NCBI GenBank assembly: GCA_020054065.1
Contig: JAGVLX010000038.1
Location: forward strand, 1 to 32,981
Source of the DNA: Parachlamydiales bacterium
GTDB lineage: Bacteria; Chlamydiota; Chlamydiia; Chlamydiales; JAEYWL01
Length of the DNA: 32,981 nt
Direction: 5' to 3'
In this document: one piece after another, positions 8,260-15,720 of the stretch
Position numbering within the stretch: position 1 is the stretch's first letter
How the letters are laid out: the number at the start of each line of letters is the position of its first letter
Position numbers and translations under genes: made by a program
Notes under the pieces: generated by a model
Seen by the model: the letters and a program-made list of their open reading frames with translations, nothing else
Databases searched by the model: none
Told to the model about the DNA's origin: nothing

Positions 8260-9120
8260 TCAATCGACGGAGTCCGTGGAATGCGCAGCAAGAAATTTTT
8301 CAATGGCAGCGACTAAAGCCACCGGGGTTTCAAGCATGGGATAATGCCCTGAGGCTTTGCACCACTCCAACTGAGCATTCGGATACCACTCCATAAACGT
8401 CTGGCGCATGAACGCTTCGCTGCCTGCAAAGTCATGCTCGCCAACCAAGACGAGAATGGGGGTGCGTAAACCTTTTACCGATTCCGAAAAATCGGTGTAA
8501 CAGAACATGTTCATGTAACCTAAACGCGCAGCGCTTGTAGACCCTTGACGACTCTCTGCAACCATTTTCTTAGCGAATGCATTTGTATACCGATGGCTCG
8601 TTAAAAAATTCACACACTCCATCGCAGCCTCATCGTTATTTAAGGCGACGCTTTCAAAAAAGGCGGCCATTTCTTTTGAGGTAGGAGGAGACCCGCTAGC
8701 AGGCACAGGTGTGATGGCTACAACACTTTTAACTCTGGAACGATTGTCTACGGCAATTTTTTGAACAATCATGCCTGACATCGAGTGTCCGATGAGATGA
8801 AATTTATCCCAGCCCAGGGAGTTAATGAGCTTAATCGCATCAGCGCTTGCTTCTTCAACTGTATAACTTCCACTCATTTCTTTTGAGCGGCCATAGCCGC
8901 GCAAGTCCACAAAAACGTAGGTATACGCGTCGGTATTCAGGTATGGGAGCATCGGGTCATAACTTGTCGAGTCGCCCATCCAATTGTGCATGACAAGCAC
9001 TTTTTCTTTTCCTGTTCCCATTTGTGTATGAGCAATATATTCCATAGATGGATTCTCTAATGAATGAAGGGATTCGACCGCCAAAATGCAGGCAAAAAGC
9101 AAAGCGACATACTTAATCAT
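8260..9120 (-). CDS. Exported alpha/beta hydrolase
   Basis: The 286-residue protein begins with a signal-peptide-like segment (MIKYVALLFACILAVESLHS). An alpha/beta hydrolase follows, with VMHNWMG near residue 43, the nucleophile elbow GHSMSG (Ser113), an acid in VGEHD (Asp230) and the histidine in SGHYPM (His259). All triad positions are present. This resembles the general Abhydrolase_1 group (esterases, haloperoxidase-like enzymes). If the signal is real, it acts in the periplasm. It lies between the CYTH gene (eight bases upstream) and the APH-like gene (nine bases downstream). The substrate is unknown. Confidence 0.86.
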   Translation of the reverse strand: MIKYVALLFACILAVESLHSLENPSMEYIAHTQMGTGKEKVLVMHNWMGDSTSYDPMLPYLNTDAYTYVFVDLRGYGRSKEMSGSYTVEEASADAIKLINSLGWDKFHLIGHSMSGMIVQKIAVDNRSRVKSVVAITPVPASGSPPTSKEMAAFFESVALNNDEAAMECVNFLTSHRYTNAFAKKMVAESRQGSTSAARLGYMNMFCYTDFSESVKGLRTPILVLVGEHDFAGSEAFMRQTFMEWYPNAQLEWCKASGHYPMLETPVALVAAIEKFLAAHSTDSVD

Positions 9121-9128
9121 TTTGAAAC

Positions 9129-9731
9129 CTAATAGGTATTGAGTTTATATTCCGCTTCTTTGGCAAAGGTGGCGTGGAGGTTTGTCAGAGGAAGTTGGAG
9201 TTCATGAAATTTATCTTTCATTAACTCCCCATAATTTTTACGGATCACCTCGCACGACGAAAGATCCAACAGACCGACAACCTCTTTGATCGCCGCTTCC
9301 GAAGGTCCTTCAATTTCAATGAATGAACCAATAAACGGAAGTTTATCAAGAACAATTTCGCATTCTTGATAAACAAATGTCCACCGCTCTTTTTCAGCGG
9401 CTTCGTGCGGATTTAATCCTTGATTCGTCAGCTGCTGATGAACCTTCTCCCCTTCTGCAGACAGAAACTCCAATTCAATTCGGCTTGTCATTCCGCTCGG
9501 CAGATCAACGCGAGGGCTTTTAAGCGCGATTGTTTTCTTTGCACCGCTTGTACGGATGCGAATGACCAAATCCTGTTTTTTCAGTTGACCATCTGGAGTA
9601 TCATAATACTCATCCAGCTGTGAAAAATGGGAGATCGGGGATCCAAATAATTGATTGCACCGCTCATAAACTTTATGAAAATGCACGTCCGACTCAATCT
9701 TAATCTTGATTTCCAACTCATTCAATTTCAT
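9129..9731 (-). CDS. CYTH-domain protein (triphosphate tunnel family)
   Basis: The 200-residue protein starts with the family signature ExExK (Glu5-Glu7-Lys9 in ELEIKIKI). It then shows alternating strands with charged residues: YYDTPDGQLKK, LVIRIRTSG, KTIALKSPR, SRIELEF, IVLDKLPFIGSFIEIEGP. This is the CYTH domain, which binds triphosphorylated substrates in an eight-stranded tunnel. Members include class IV adenylate cyclase, thiamine triphosphatase and inorganic triphosphatases; the sequence alone does not separate these. It is cytoplasmic and the first gene after tRNA-Leu, whose 3' end is only 22 bases upstream, so it may be transcribed from the tRNA promoter. Confidence 0.88.
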   Translation of the reverse strand: MKLNELEIKIKIESDVHFHKVYERCNQLFGSPISHFSQLDEYYDTPDGQLKKQDLVIRIRTSGAKKTIALKSPRVDLPSGMTSRIELEFLSAEGEKVHQQLTNQGLNPHEAAEKERWTFVYQECEIVLDKLPFIGSFIEIEGPSEAAIKEVVGLLDLSSCEVIRKNYGELMKDKFHELQLPLTNLHATFAKEAEYKLNTY

Positions 9732-9753
9732 ATCAAACCTGAAAAACTAAGAA

Positions 9754-9835
9754 TGCCCAGGATAGGACTCGAACCTACACACCTTGCGGCACCAGATCCT
9801 AAGTCTGGCGTGTCTACCAATTCCACCACCTGGGC
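9754..9835 (-). tRNA. trnL: tRNA-Leu (UAG)
   Basis: The reverse strand folds as a class II tRNA: acceptor GCCCAGG (5' end at 9835) pairs with CCTGGGC, with discriminator A at 9754. The D-arm contains GGAATTGGTAGAC, the anticodon loop is CTTAGGA with anticodon UAG (9799-9801), there is a long variable arm (TGCCGCAAGGTGT), and the T-loop is GTTCGAGTC. CCA is not encoded. The long variable arm and the anticodon give leucine, reading CUA and related codons. Confidence 0.96.
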
Positions 9836-9848
9836 AAAAGATATGGGT

Positions 9849-9877
9849 AGCATACCCCAGCAGGGGGTAAAAGTCAA
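9849..9877 (-). promoter_or_regulatory. Sigma-70-type promoter for tRNA-Leu
   Basis: On the reverse strand TTGACT (9872-9877) and TATGCT (9849-9854) are separated by exactly 17 bases. Transcription would begin around 9842, a few bases before the mature tRNA 5' end at 9835. It is near consensus and correctly placed. Confidence 0.7.
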
Positions 9878-9921
9878 ACACCACATACCGATAAATTTCA
9901 GATTCTTGTATAATCCCTCCC

Positions 9922-10419
9922 ATGCGCAAAAGTGTGATCGGTATCGTTTTTTCAAAAGACCAAACTCAGTTCCTCGCCATCAAGCGGCGCGATGTTCCCA
10001 TCTGGGTGCTACCCGGCGGCGGAATTGATCCCGATGAAACGCCGGAACAGGCAATCGTCAGAGAAGTGCACGAGGAAACTGGTCTAAAAGTCGCCATCGA
10101 CCGGCAAGTGGCCGAGTACACCCCCACAACTTGGCTCACAAAGCATACCTATTTGTTCGCTTGCTACCCTAGCGAAGGCAGTACCCACATCGGCACCGAA
10201 ACCCGGGATGTCGCCTTTTTTCCGGTTCATTCACCCCCCACACCCTTCTTTCCTGTCCATGCTGATTTTTTGGCCGATGCGCGATTAAACTCCCGCACCC
10301 TCATTCGAAAGCCCACGCCGCAAACGAATTGGCTGCGCGTCCTCGCCTATGCCCTGAGGCATCCCATTATCGCGCTTCGATTCGCCCTCACCAAGATTGG
10401 TTTGACAATTAACACCTAA
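9922..10419 (+). CDS. Nudix hydrolase
   Basis: The 165-residue protein has a full Nudix box from Gly33 to Leu55 (GX5E, then REVHEETGL with Glu48, Glu51 and Glu52), preceded by the usual VLPGGG turn. It lacks a signal peptide, unlike the Nudix protein at 4953. The C-terminal third (residues 130-165) is basic and partly hydrophobic. Generic Nudix activity on a nucleoside-diphosphate derivative is likely; the substrate is not evident. A TATAAT box at 9909-9914 lies only seven bases before the ATG. If used, it would give an almost leaderless mRNA, as no Shine-Dalgarno sequence is seen. Confidence 0.87.
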   Translation: MRKSVIGIVFSKDQTQFLAIKRRDVPIWVLPGGGIDPDETPEQAIVREVHEETGLKVAIDRQVAEYTPTTWLTKHTYLFACYPSEGSTHIGTETRDVAFFPVHSPPTPFFPVHADFLADARLNSRTLIRKPTPQTNWLRVLAYALRHPIIALRFALTKIGLTINT

Positions 10420-10473
10420 CTCTTTTATATTACTTCACTTAAATTAATAATTTATTATATATAAGGTTATTTT

Positions 10474-11247
10474 ATGTTACCCATCTCTAGTAGCTCTTCT
10501 ACGCCTCTCACTGCGTTACCCCTTGAGCCTTGCGCAGCCCCATCAAAAACTCCGCCTTCGACACCCCAAAAGATAACGAAAAGCCCACCCGCTTCTCCTG
10601 AAAAAGCAGTAAAGCTTTCAAAGGAACAGCTCGCAGAGATTTTAGCGAAAAGTCCGGTGAAACCGTCTAGTTCACTCAACGGCAGAGAGTGCAAACGCGC
10701 ATGGGATGATAAAGAGTTAGGATCTCCATCGAAGAAAGAAAACCTACATGACATCAAAAAACGGCATCTTGAACATCTCGGCCCTGAAGCCACCACAAGC
10801 CCCTTTAAAAATACGACCACATCAAGCCTCTCATCTCCATTGGGGGCCAGAGCTGTACAGCATTTAATCGATAACAACTTGACCACAGGTAGAAATGTCG
10901 CGATCATCATTGTCAAATTAGGGGATGGCACATATGGATACATGATTAAAGCAACCGAAGGACCTCCATCTGACAATCATGCGGAGTTAAAGTGTTTTGA
11001 TGCGCTGCCTGAGGAATACAAAGATCCTAAATTGATTACCTTAGTGTTTTCGCTCCGCGAGTTCTGCAAAACCGGCGGCTCATGCCATCAGAAATTCAAA
11101 GTAGCCGTTGATAAGGAAAAAGTTGAAATTGTGTTTAGTTTCACCCATCCAGGAAAAGAAGCGGAGATCCGCAAGGCTTTAGCTGAAAAAGGTGTGAGGG
11201 ATGTGACTCCGAAATCTAAAGCCAAAGCTCGCTTGTTTGGGTTGTGA
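10474..11247 (+). CDS. Hypothetical protein: Ser/Pro-rich N-terminus plus deaminase-like domain
   Basis: No family is recognised with certainty. Residues 1-125 are low complexity, rich in Ser, Pro, Thr and Lys, and probably disordered. Residues about 126-240 look folded. A helix (GARAVQHLIDNN) leads to a strand (NVAIIIVKLGDG), then a helix opening with NHAELKCFDAL (His169-Ala170-Glu171), a strand ITLVFSLREF, and FCKTGGSCHQKF (Cys198, Cys204). A further strand (VEIVFSF) and helix follow. HAE followed by a cysteine pair after the next strand is the zinc/catalytic layout of cytidine-deaminase-like enzymes, although the cysteine spacing (five residues) is wider than the common two. A disordered N-terminus is common in secreted effectors. 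Function as a deaminase is an inference. AAGG precedes the ATG. Confidence 0.7.
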   Translation: MLPISSSSSTPLTALPLEPCAAPSKTPPSTPQKITKSPPASPEKAVKLSKEQLAEILAKSPVKPSSSLNGRECKRAWDDKELGSPSKKENLHDIKKRHLEHLGPEATTSPFKNTTTSSLSSPLGARAVQHLIDNNLTTGRNVAIIIVKLGDGTYGYMIKATEGPPSDNHAELKCFDALPEEYKDPKLITLVFSLREFCKTGGSCHQKFKVAVDKEKVEIVFSFTHPGKEAEIRKALAEKGVRDVTPKSKAKARLFGL

Positions 11248-11261
11248 TTATCGACATGTGA

Positions 11262-11282
11262 AGTGGGGTAAGCTACCCCACT
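11262..11282. terminator. Perfect hairpin between convergent genes
   Basis: AGTGGGGTA (11262-11270) and TACCCCACT (11274-11282) form a perfect nine-base stem with a three-base loop. It lies between the stop at 11247 and the convergent stop at 11294. No strong T tract follows on either side, but the position suits a bidirectional terminator. Confidence 0.7.
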
Positions 11283-11293
11283 CCAAATTATCC

Positions 11294-11848
11294 TTAATGC
11301 TTATGCTCTTTCTCGACTTCTAGGGGCGCAGGTTTGCCTTTGTTTCCGTTGTCAAGCGACTTTCCTTCAGAGAGCTTTTTCAATTCGGCAGGTGTTGGGG
11401 GGCGGCATATCAATTCAGGATGGAATAAGCTTTTAAAGTTTTCCCACTCTTTTCCAAATTCCTTCACAATATTCAAATCCACCGTTTGTTTAATAGAAAC
11501 CAACAGGAACAGCATGCGATGGGCGCTTTTAACCAGATCTAAACTATCCGGATCATCGGGTTTAAGTTTTTGCTGAAGAAAGTACTCGAGAATGATGTGG
11601 GCGGTTTCATCACTCATGCGCTCTTTCGTCATGACCCAGCGGATGAATTGATTTTTCTGTTGAATCGTGTCGAATTTATTATCATCCAAGACGCTGATCG
11701 CTTTGTACATCGTTTCATAATACTCATCGATTTTATCGTAAATCATCTGATCGTGATAGATTCCGCATGGCATTTGACAATGTGCAGTAAGTTGTTGAGC
11801 TGCAAATGTAAGTAACATCATACATCCAGCGGCTGCTAATTTTCGCAT
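11294..11848 (-). CDS. sodN: Exported nickel superoxide dismutase
   Basis: After a signal peptide (residues 1-22, ending QQLTA) the protein continues HCQMPCGIY. This is the Ni-SOD nickel hook: His1, Cys2, cis-Pro5, Cys6, Gly7 and Tyr9 of the mature protein (His23, Cys24, Pro27, Cys28, Gly29, Tyr31 here). The rest fits the helical-bundle family: KIDEYYETMYKAI, FIRWVMTKER, ILEYFLQQKLKP, then MLFLLVSIKQTVD. The enzyme dismutates superoxide using nickel bound only after the N-terminal histidine is freed. Here a normal signal peptidase cut would do this, so no separate SodX-type protease is needed. The C-terminal tail from about residue 148 is charged, ends HKH and is longer than usual. GAGGGG precedes the ATG. 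The gene is divergent from the FtsB-like gene. Confidence 0.92.
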   Translation of the reverse strand: MRKLAAAGCMMLLTFAAQQLTAHCQMPCGIYHDQMIYDKIDEYYETMYKAISVLDDNKFDTIQQKNQFIRWVMTKERMSDETAHIILEYFLQQKLKPDDPDSLDLVKSAHRMLFLLVSIKQTVDLNIVKEFGKEWENFKSLFHPELICRPPTPAELKKLSEGKSLDNGNKGKPAPLEVEKEHKH

Positions 11849-11932
11849 AATTCAACCCCTCAATAAATACGTTTCATGTAAAATCCTAATTATGTACATG
11901 ATATACTAATTTTTTTACAAGACGTTTACCCT

Positions 11933-12277
11933 ATGTTTTTACAAAATCCACCGACTGAATTCCAACTGATCGAACATCGCTTTCTGCGCTTCTTGGAGCG
12001 GCAATTTTTTTCTGCATGGTGGGTGATTGCGGTCTTTCTCTGTTGTGCTGTGGTTTATGAGCGGTCTGTTTATCAGACCGAACTTGAATTTCAGAAACTT
12101 GAGCTTTATGCCAAAGAGATTGAGGATCTTAAGCTGCAAGCAGCCCTCCTACACCAGGATTTACAGCTGCAGCTGAACAGCCAAAGCGATCCAGAGTGGA
12201 TCGCGATCACCCTGATGAAAGGACTGGGGCTGGTTCCTGAAGGTTATAAAAAGTATTATTTCCCTGACGTGCCATGA
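11933..12277 (+). CDS. Small single-pass coiled-coil membrane protein (FtsB/DivIC-like)
   Basis: The 114-residue protein has a cytoplasmic N-terminus, one transmembrane helix at about residues 26-44 (SAWWVIAVFLCCAVVYE) and a coiled coil at about 50-85 rich in Leu, Glu and Gln. The C-terminal segment DPEWIAITLMKGLGLVPEG resembles the DPEWIE..A...LGLV pattern that ends FtsB/DivIC septum proteins. This suggests a cell-division or envelope-scaffold role, but such short coiled coils are easy to over-interpret. Its stop overlaps the start of the first CNNM/CorC-like gene by four bases (ATGA), so the three genes form one operon. A TATACT at 11902-11907 is a candidate -10 box. Confidence 0.7.
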   Translation: MFLQNPPTEFQLIEHRFLRFLERQFFSAWWVIAVFLCCAVVYERSVYQTELEFQKLELYAKEIEDLKLQAALLHQDLQLQLNSQSDPEWIAITLMKGLGLVPEGYKKYYFPDVP

Positions 12278-13509
12278 CCATCCTGTTTATCCTCGTTATT
12301 CTTATATTAACCTATGCCGCCGCCTATATTTCCTGTTCTGAAATCGCTTTCTTTTCGCTCCCTTCCGCCAAGATTAAAGCTTATCAATACGATAAAGATC
12401 CGCGCAAACGGCAAATCGCCCAGCTAGTCATGCATTCGCGCGATCTGATCGTGACGGTATTTTTGTTGAACACCTTGATCAACATCCTTTTACAAAACGT
12501 TTTGTCCCACTATTTCTATGATTCAGGGTTTTTACTGAAGATCGGTGTTCCCCTGTTCATTATTTTAGTCTTTGGCGAAATCATTCCTAAATACATTGCC
12601 CTCAGTAAAAACGTCCAGTTGGCGTACTGGATGGCGCCTGCGATCGATTTTTTTGTCCGGCTGTTTAAACCTGTGTGTGATTTGATTGTGGCGGTGACGA
12701 CTCCGATTTCCCAAGTGATGTTTTTTTTCTTAAAAAAAGAAGAGGAGATCTCCGCTGAAGAGTTGCAGCATGTGATTTCCAGTTCAAAAGAATCGGGGAT
12801 CTTAACGCAAGAGGAAGCCGAACTCATTGACGGGTTTTTGAACCTGCAGGATTTGCAAGTTAACGAAATCATGTGGCCGCGCGAGGATGTCTTGTATTAT
12901 GATATCAATGAGCCCCTGTCAAAACTCACCTACCTTTTTGTGGACCAGGAGTGTACCCGTCTTCCTGTCTGCGACAAAGACCTAGACCATGTGCTGGGGA
13001 TCATCACAGCTAACGAATATTTCATTCTGCGCGATAAGCTGCAAACTCCAGAAGATGTTAAAAAGTTTGTCGATAAGCCATTCTATGTGCCAGAAACGAC
13101 ATCCGCCTATAAATTAATCCGCCGCTTTGAAGAAAAAAAAGAAACGTTGGCGCTGATTGTAAACGAGTATGGAGTGATTTCTGGATTGATCACCTCGGAA
13201 GACCTAGTGGAAGAAGTGGTCGGGGAAATTTCTGACCGCCGGGATCAAAATCCCCTTTACACTCGTTCGGGAGACAACGTCGTGATCGCCAGCGGCAAGT
13301 TGGAGTTAGCCGAATTGAATGAGATTTTCGGAGTCAACTTGGAAAGCCCCAACAATATGTTGACGATTGGCGGGTGGTTGACTGAACAGCTGGGCGACAT
13401 TCCCAAAATCGGCAAAAAATTTGAAACGAATGAATTGCTATTCCAAGTGCTTTCAGCCGAACCCAACCGAGTGAAGAAGATCTACATCATGAAAAAAGGA
13501 AAGCGTTAA
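12274..13509 (+). CDS. CNNM/CorC-like (TlyC/HlyC-type) membrane protein with CBS pair, copy 1
   Basis: The 411-residue protein has a DUF21 membrane domain at residues 1 to about 145, with SCSEIAFFSLPSAKI and the FGEIIPK motif. A CBS pair follows at about 195-310 (VNEIMWPREDV, later YGVISGLITSEDLVEEVVGEI), then a C-terminal CorC_HlyC domain (GKLELAELNEIFGVNLES, then TIGGWL). Family members are linked to magnesium or other divalent-cation export; the haemolysin names are historical. This and the next gene match the tandem pair CT256-CT257 of C. trachomatis by content and order. It overlaps its successor by one base (TAATG). Confidence 0.9.
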   Translation: MTILFILVILILTYAAAYISCSEIAFFSLPSAKIKAYQYDKDPRKRQIAQLVMHSRDLIVTVFLLNTLINILLQNVLSHYFYDSGFLLKIGVPLFIILVFGEIIPKYIALSKNVQLAYWMAPAIDFFVRLFKPVCDLIVAVTTPISQVMFFFLKKEEEISAEELQHVISSSKESGILTQEEAELIDGFLNLQDLQVNEIMWPREDVLYYDINEPLSKLTYLFVDQECTRLPVCDKDLDHVLGIITANEYFILRDKLQTPEDVKKFVDKPFYVPETTSAYKLIRRFEEKKETLALIVNEYGVISGLITSEDLVEEVVGEISDRRDQNPLYTRSGDNVVIASGKLELAELNEIFGVNLESPNNMLTIGGWLTEQLGDIPKIGKKFETNELLFQVLSAEPNRVKKIYIMKKGKR

Positions 13510-14759
13510 TGAGTGATTCCGCTGCCCTGCTTTGGTTTGTATTGACGATCGGATCGATCTTGGCGTTGGCATTTTTTTCCATGACCGAGATGGCGTGCGT
13601 TTCATTCAATAAAATCCGTCTTCAGTATTACGTGGGCGAAGGAAATAAACATGCGATTTTGCTGAACAATATTCTCAAAAACCCTTCCCTTTTATTTGGC
13701 TCGACCTTAGTCGGCGTTAACGTCGCTTTAGTGTTTGGTTCCGAATTCGCACGGCAATTTTATTCATCGATCGGAATTAGTCCCGACTTAGCTCCACTGA
13801 CCCAGGTGGCGATGGTCGTCATTTTTGGCGAGCTAGCTCCGATGTTTGCCGCACGGCGCTATAATGAGCATGTCGCCTTGCTAGGCATCCCCCTATTAAG
13901 CGCTTGGGCCAAATTAATGACCCCGGTCTTATGGATCATCAGCGGCATCACCTCGATCGTCGATAAATTGTTAGGCACTTCCCACAAGCACGATGCCAAT
14001 TTCTTTATTTCGCGCGAGGAATTGCAAAAAATTATCGAGGGGGAAGAAGATGTGATCCCCTCGGGAAACCGCGAATTCAATACCCTTGTCACAAATATTT
14101 TCAACGTGCGACCCAAAACCGCCAATAGTGTGATGAGCCCGATTGACCAAATCGCCATGATCCCTTCGAATTGCACCATCGGCGAACTTAGACAGTTTTT
14201 GTTCAAAAAGGCGCGCCCATTTGTGCCTGTGTATCATAAAACCCTGCACAATATTATCGGGATCGCCTTTCCGCGCGATTTGCTACGCGAACCGGATAAC
14301 CATAAAGTCAGGGACTCGATCCGCCAACCGTGGTTCATCACCCAGTCGACTCCCATTTTGACCATTTTGAAACAATTTCGGCGCAACAATCAAACCGTCG
14401 CGGTCGTCCTCAATGAGAAAGGCAATGCAGTGGGAATTCTGACCCTTGAGGATATTATTGATGAAATCTTTGGCAACGTCAATTTAGGGTATGATTCCTC
14501 ATTTACCTTGAAAAGCGAAAACCTGCTCCTCATCGAAAAAACATTCCCCGGTTCGTTAAAAATCGCCGATTTCAACCGCATGTACCATGTCAATCTAGAG
14601 GGGCAGGGGACAGAAACCTTGGCTGAATTAATGACCAAAGTCTTGGGCCACCAGCCGGAAGAAGGGGAAACGGCCTACATCCCTCCCTTTGAGTTAACGG
14701 TCAAAGAAACCACTTTGCTGGAAATCAAGTCGGTCACGATTAAAACTAGGGTTCAATAA
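13509..14759 (+). CDS. CNNM/CorC-like membrane protein with CBS pair, copy 2
   Basis: The 416-residue protein has the same architecture as its neighbour: a DUF21 membrane region (residues 1 to about 150, with FFSMTEMACVSFNKI), a CBS pair (about 205-325, with NSVMSPIDQIAMIP and GNAVGILTLEDIIDEIFG) and a CorC_HlyC end. The conserved GEIxPK of the membrane domain has become GELAPMFA, so its transport site differs from copy 1. Tandem unequal copies suggest a heteromeric complex or division of labour; this is inference. It is last in the operon begun at 11933, and the following 100 bases are AT-rich with no obvious hairpin. Confidence 0.9.
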   Translation: MSDSAALLWFVLTIGSILALAFFSMTEMACVSFNKIRLQYYVGEGNKHAILLNNILKNPSLLFGSTLVGVNVALVFGSEFARQFYSSIGISPDLAPLTQVAMVVIFGELAPMFAARRYNEHVALLGIPLLSAWAKLMTPVLWIISGITSIVDKLLGTSHKHDANFFISREELQKIIEGEEDVIPSGNREFNTLVTNIFNVRPKTANSVMSPIDQIAMIPSNCTIGELRQFLFKKARPFVPVYHKTLHNIIGIAFPRDLLREPDNHKVRDSIRQPWFITQSTPILTILKQFRRNNQTVAVVLNEKGNAVGILTLEDIIDEIFGNVNLGYDSSFTLKSENLLLIEKTFPGSLKIADFNRMYHVNLEGQGTETLAELMTKVLGHQPEEGETAYIPPFELTVKETTLLEIKSVTIKTRVQ

Positions 14760-14827
14760 TTAATTTTACTAATAATAGATAGATTAAAATAAATTTTATA
14801 TCAACACAATTATAACTTGATTTAATT

Positions 14828-14857
14828 TAGACTTTTTATTATTATTTTGCGTTATAA
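14828..14857 (+). promoter_or_regulatory. Candidate promoter of the 14868 gene
   Basis: TATAAT at 14852-14857 is a perfect -10 box, with TAGACT (14828-14833) 18 bases upstream as a weak -35. Transcription would start near 14864, only a few bases before ATG 14868. The surrounding 108-base gap is strongly AT-rich. Confidence 0.45.
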
Positions 14858-14867
14858 TAAGGGTAAT

Positions 14868-15707
14868 ATGATATATCTGTATTCTAAAAATCAGAATTTA
14901 AATCTGTTTTTATACAAATGGATTTCTAGGCGCGATCTCAGGGTCACCCAACTCACTGAATACGTGAACCTGCGGATCAATCTTTGGCAGATTCAGAAGA
15001 TTAGAGAGTATTCTAAATATCACCCAAAAGTTTCAATCGCCCTCTATTCGGCGATGACCCTTGTCAACATTATCGTATTCAACCCCCTCAGCTCCCTAAC
15101 CACAGCCCTAGAGCATACAGCTTTGGCTGCAAAAGAAATTTATCTAGGGATTTTCAAAGATCGGCGAAAAGCCAAAAGACATTTTGGGAATGCAGGCATC
15201 CGCACCGTGATGGCTGTGTTCTATACGGCGACTGCGGGATTTACTCCCCTTTTTGCGGCTATTGGATCGTATGAACTCAGTAAATTTTTCATCCAAAATC
15301 CCCATCGTGCTTCAGTCGCCAGCGAGTTAAAACTAAAGTTGAACGACCAAAGGATGCAAGCGTACTCCCTGTATCGCAATAAAGATCGTTTTTTCATCGA
15401 TGCCTGTTTTGCCGCACTAGAGGGCAAACTTGATGCGCTGATCGTAGCTAAAGATAACATTGACGCAGTTCCATTTGGACAAAAAGAGTATGCCGAAACT
15501 CGCAAGCATATCAGCGATAGCTTACCTCATCTCAATCAAGAAAAGAAATCCTTTAAAGAATATACGATGTCTTTAACAAACAGACAGGGATTCCTGTCGG
15601 CTAAGGAGACATGGGAAAATCTTGTTCACTTACATGTCCGCAATAACCCAAAAGAAATGACATCCCATTCTGTCACACATACCATGAAATTTTATAAGCC
15701 GCTCTAA
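14868..15707 (+). CDS. Hypothetical protein with hydrophobic NPL-containing region
   Basis: From ATG 14868 (AAGGG upstream) the protein has 279 residues; a TTG at 14847 would overlap the likely promoter. I do not recognise the family. Residues about 52-145 contain two hydrophobic stretches (VSIALYSAMTLVNIIVFNPL and VMAVFYTATAGFTPLFAAIG) separated by a charged helix (IFKDRRKAKRHFG). This layout, with an NPL motif (residues 72-74) and a later TP turn, recurs in the protein at 385-2211. Paired hydrophobic segments without a signal peptide are seen in chlamydial membrane-inserted secreted proteins, but this is only a resemblance. The C-terminal half is soluble and helical. It converges with the cysteine desulfurase, leaving 13 bases between stops. 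Confidence 0.72.
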   Translation: MIYLYSKNQNLNLFLYKWISRRDLRVTQLTEYVNLRINLWQIQKIREYSKYHPKVSIALYSAMTLVNIIVFNPLSSLTTALEHTALAAKEIYLGIFKDRRKAKRHFGNAGIRTVMAVFYTATAGFTPLFAAIGSYELSKFFIQNPHRASVASELKLKLNDQRMQAYSLYRNKDRFFIDACFAALEGKLDALIVAKDNIDAVPFGQKEYAETRKHISDSLPHLNQEKKSFKEYTMSLTNRQGFLSAKETWENLVHLHVRNNPKEMTSHSVTHTMKFYKPL

Positions 15708-15720
15708 GTACCCGGCAGCG

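Noticed and set aside
9728-9955. Small minus-strand proteins over the tRNA region
   Set aside because: They overlap the tRNA-Leu gene; translation of a structural RNA.
10467-10976. 169-residue minus-strand reading frame
   Set aside because: Antisense to the Ser/Pro-rich gene, whose codon pattern opens the opposite frame; no ribosome site or recognisable domain.
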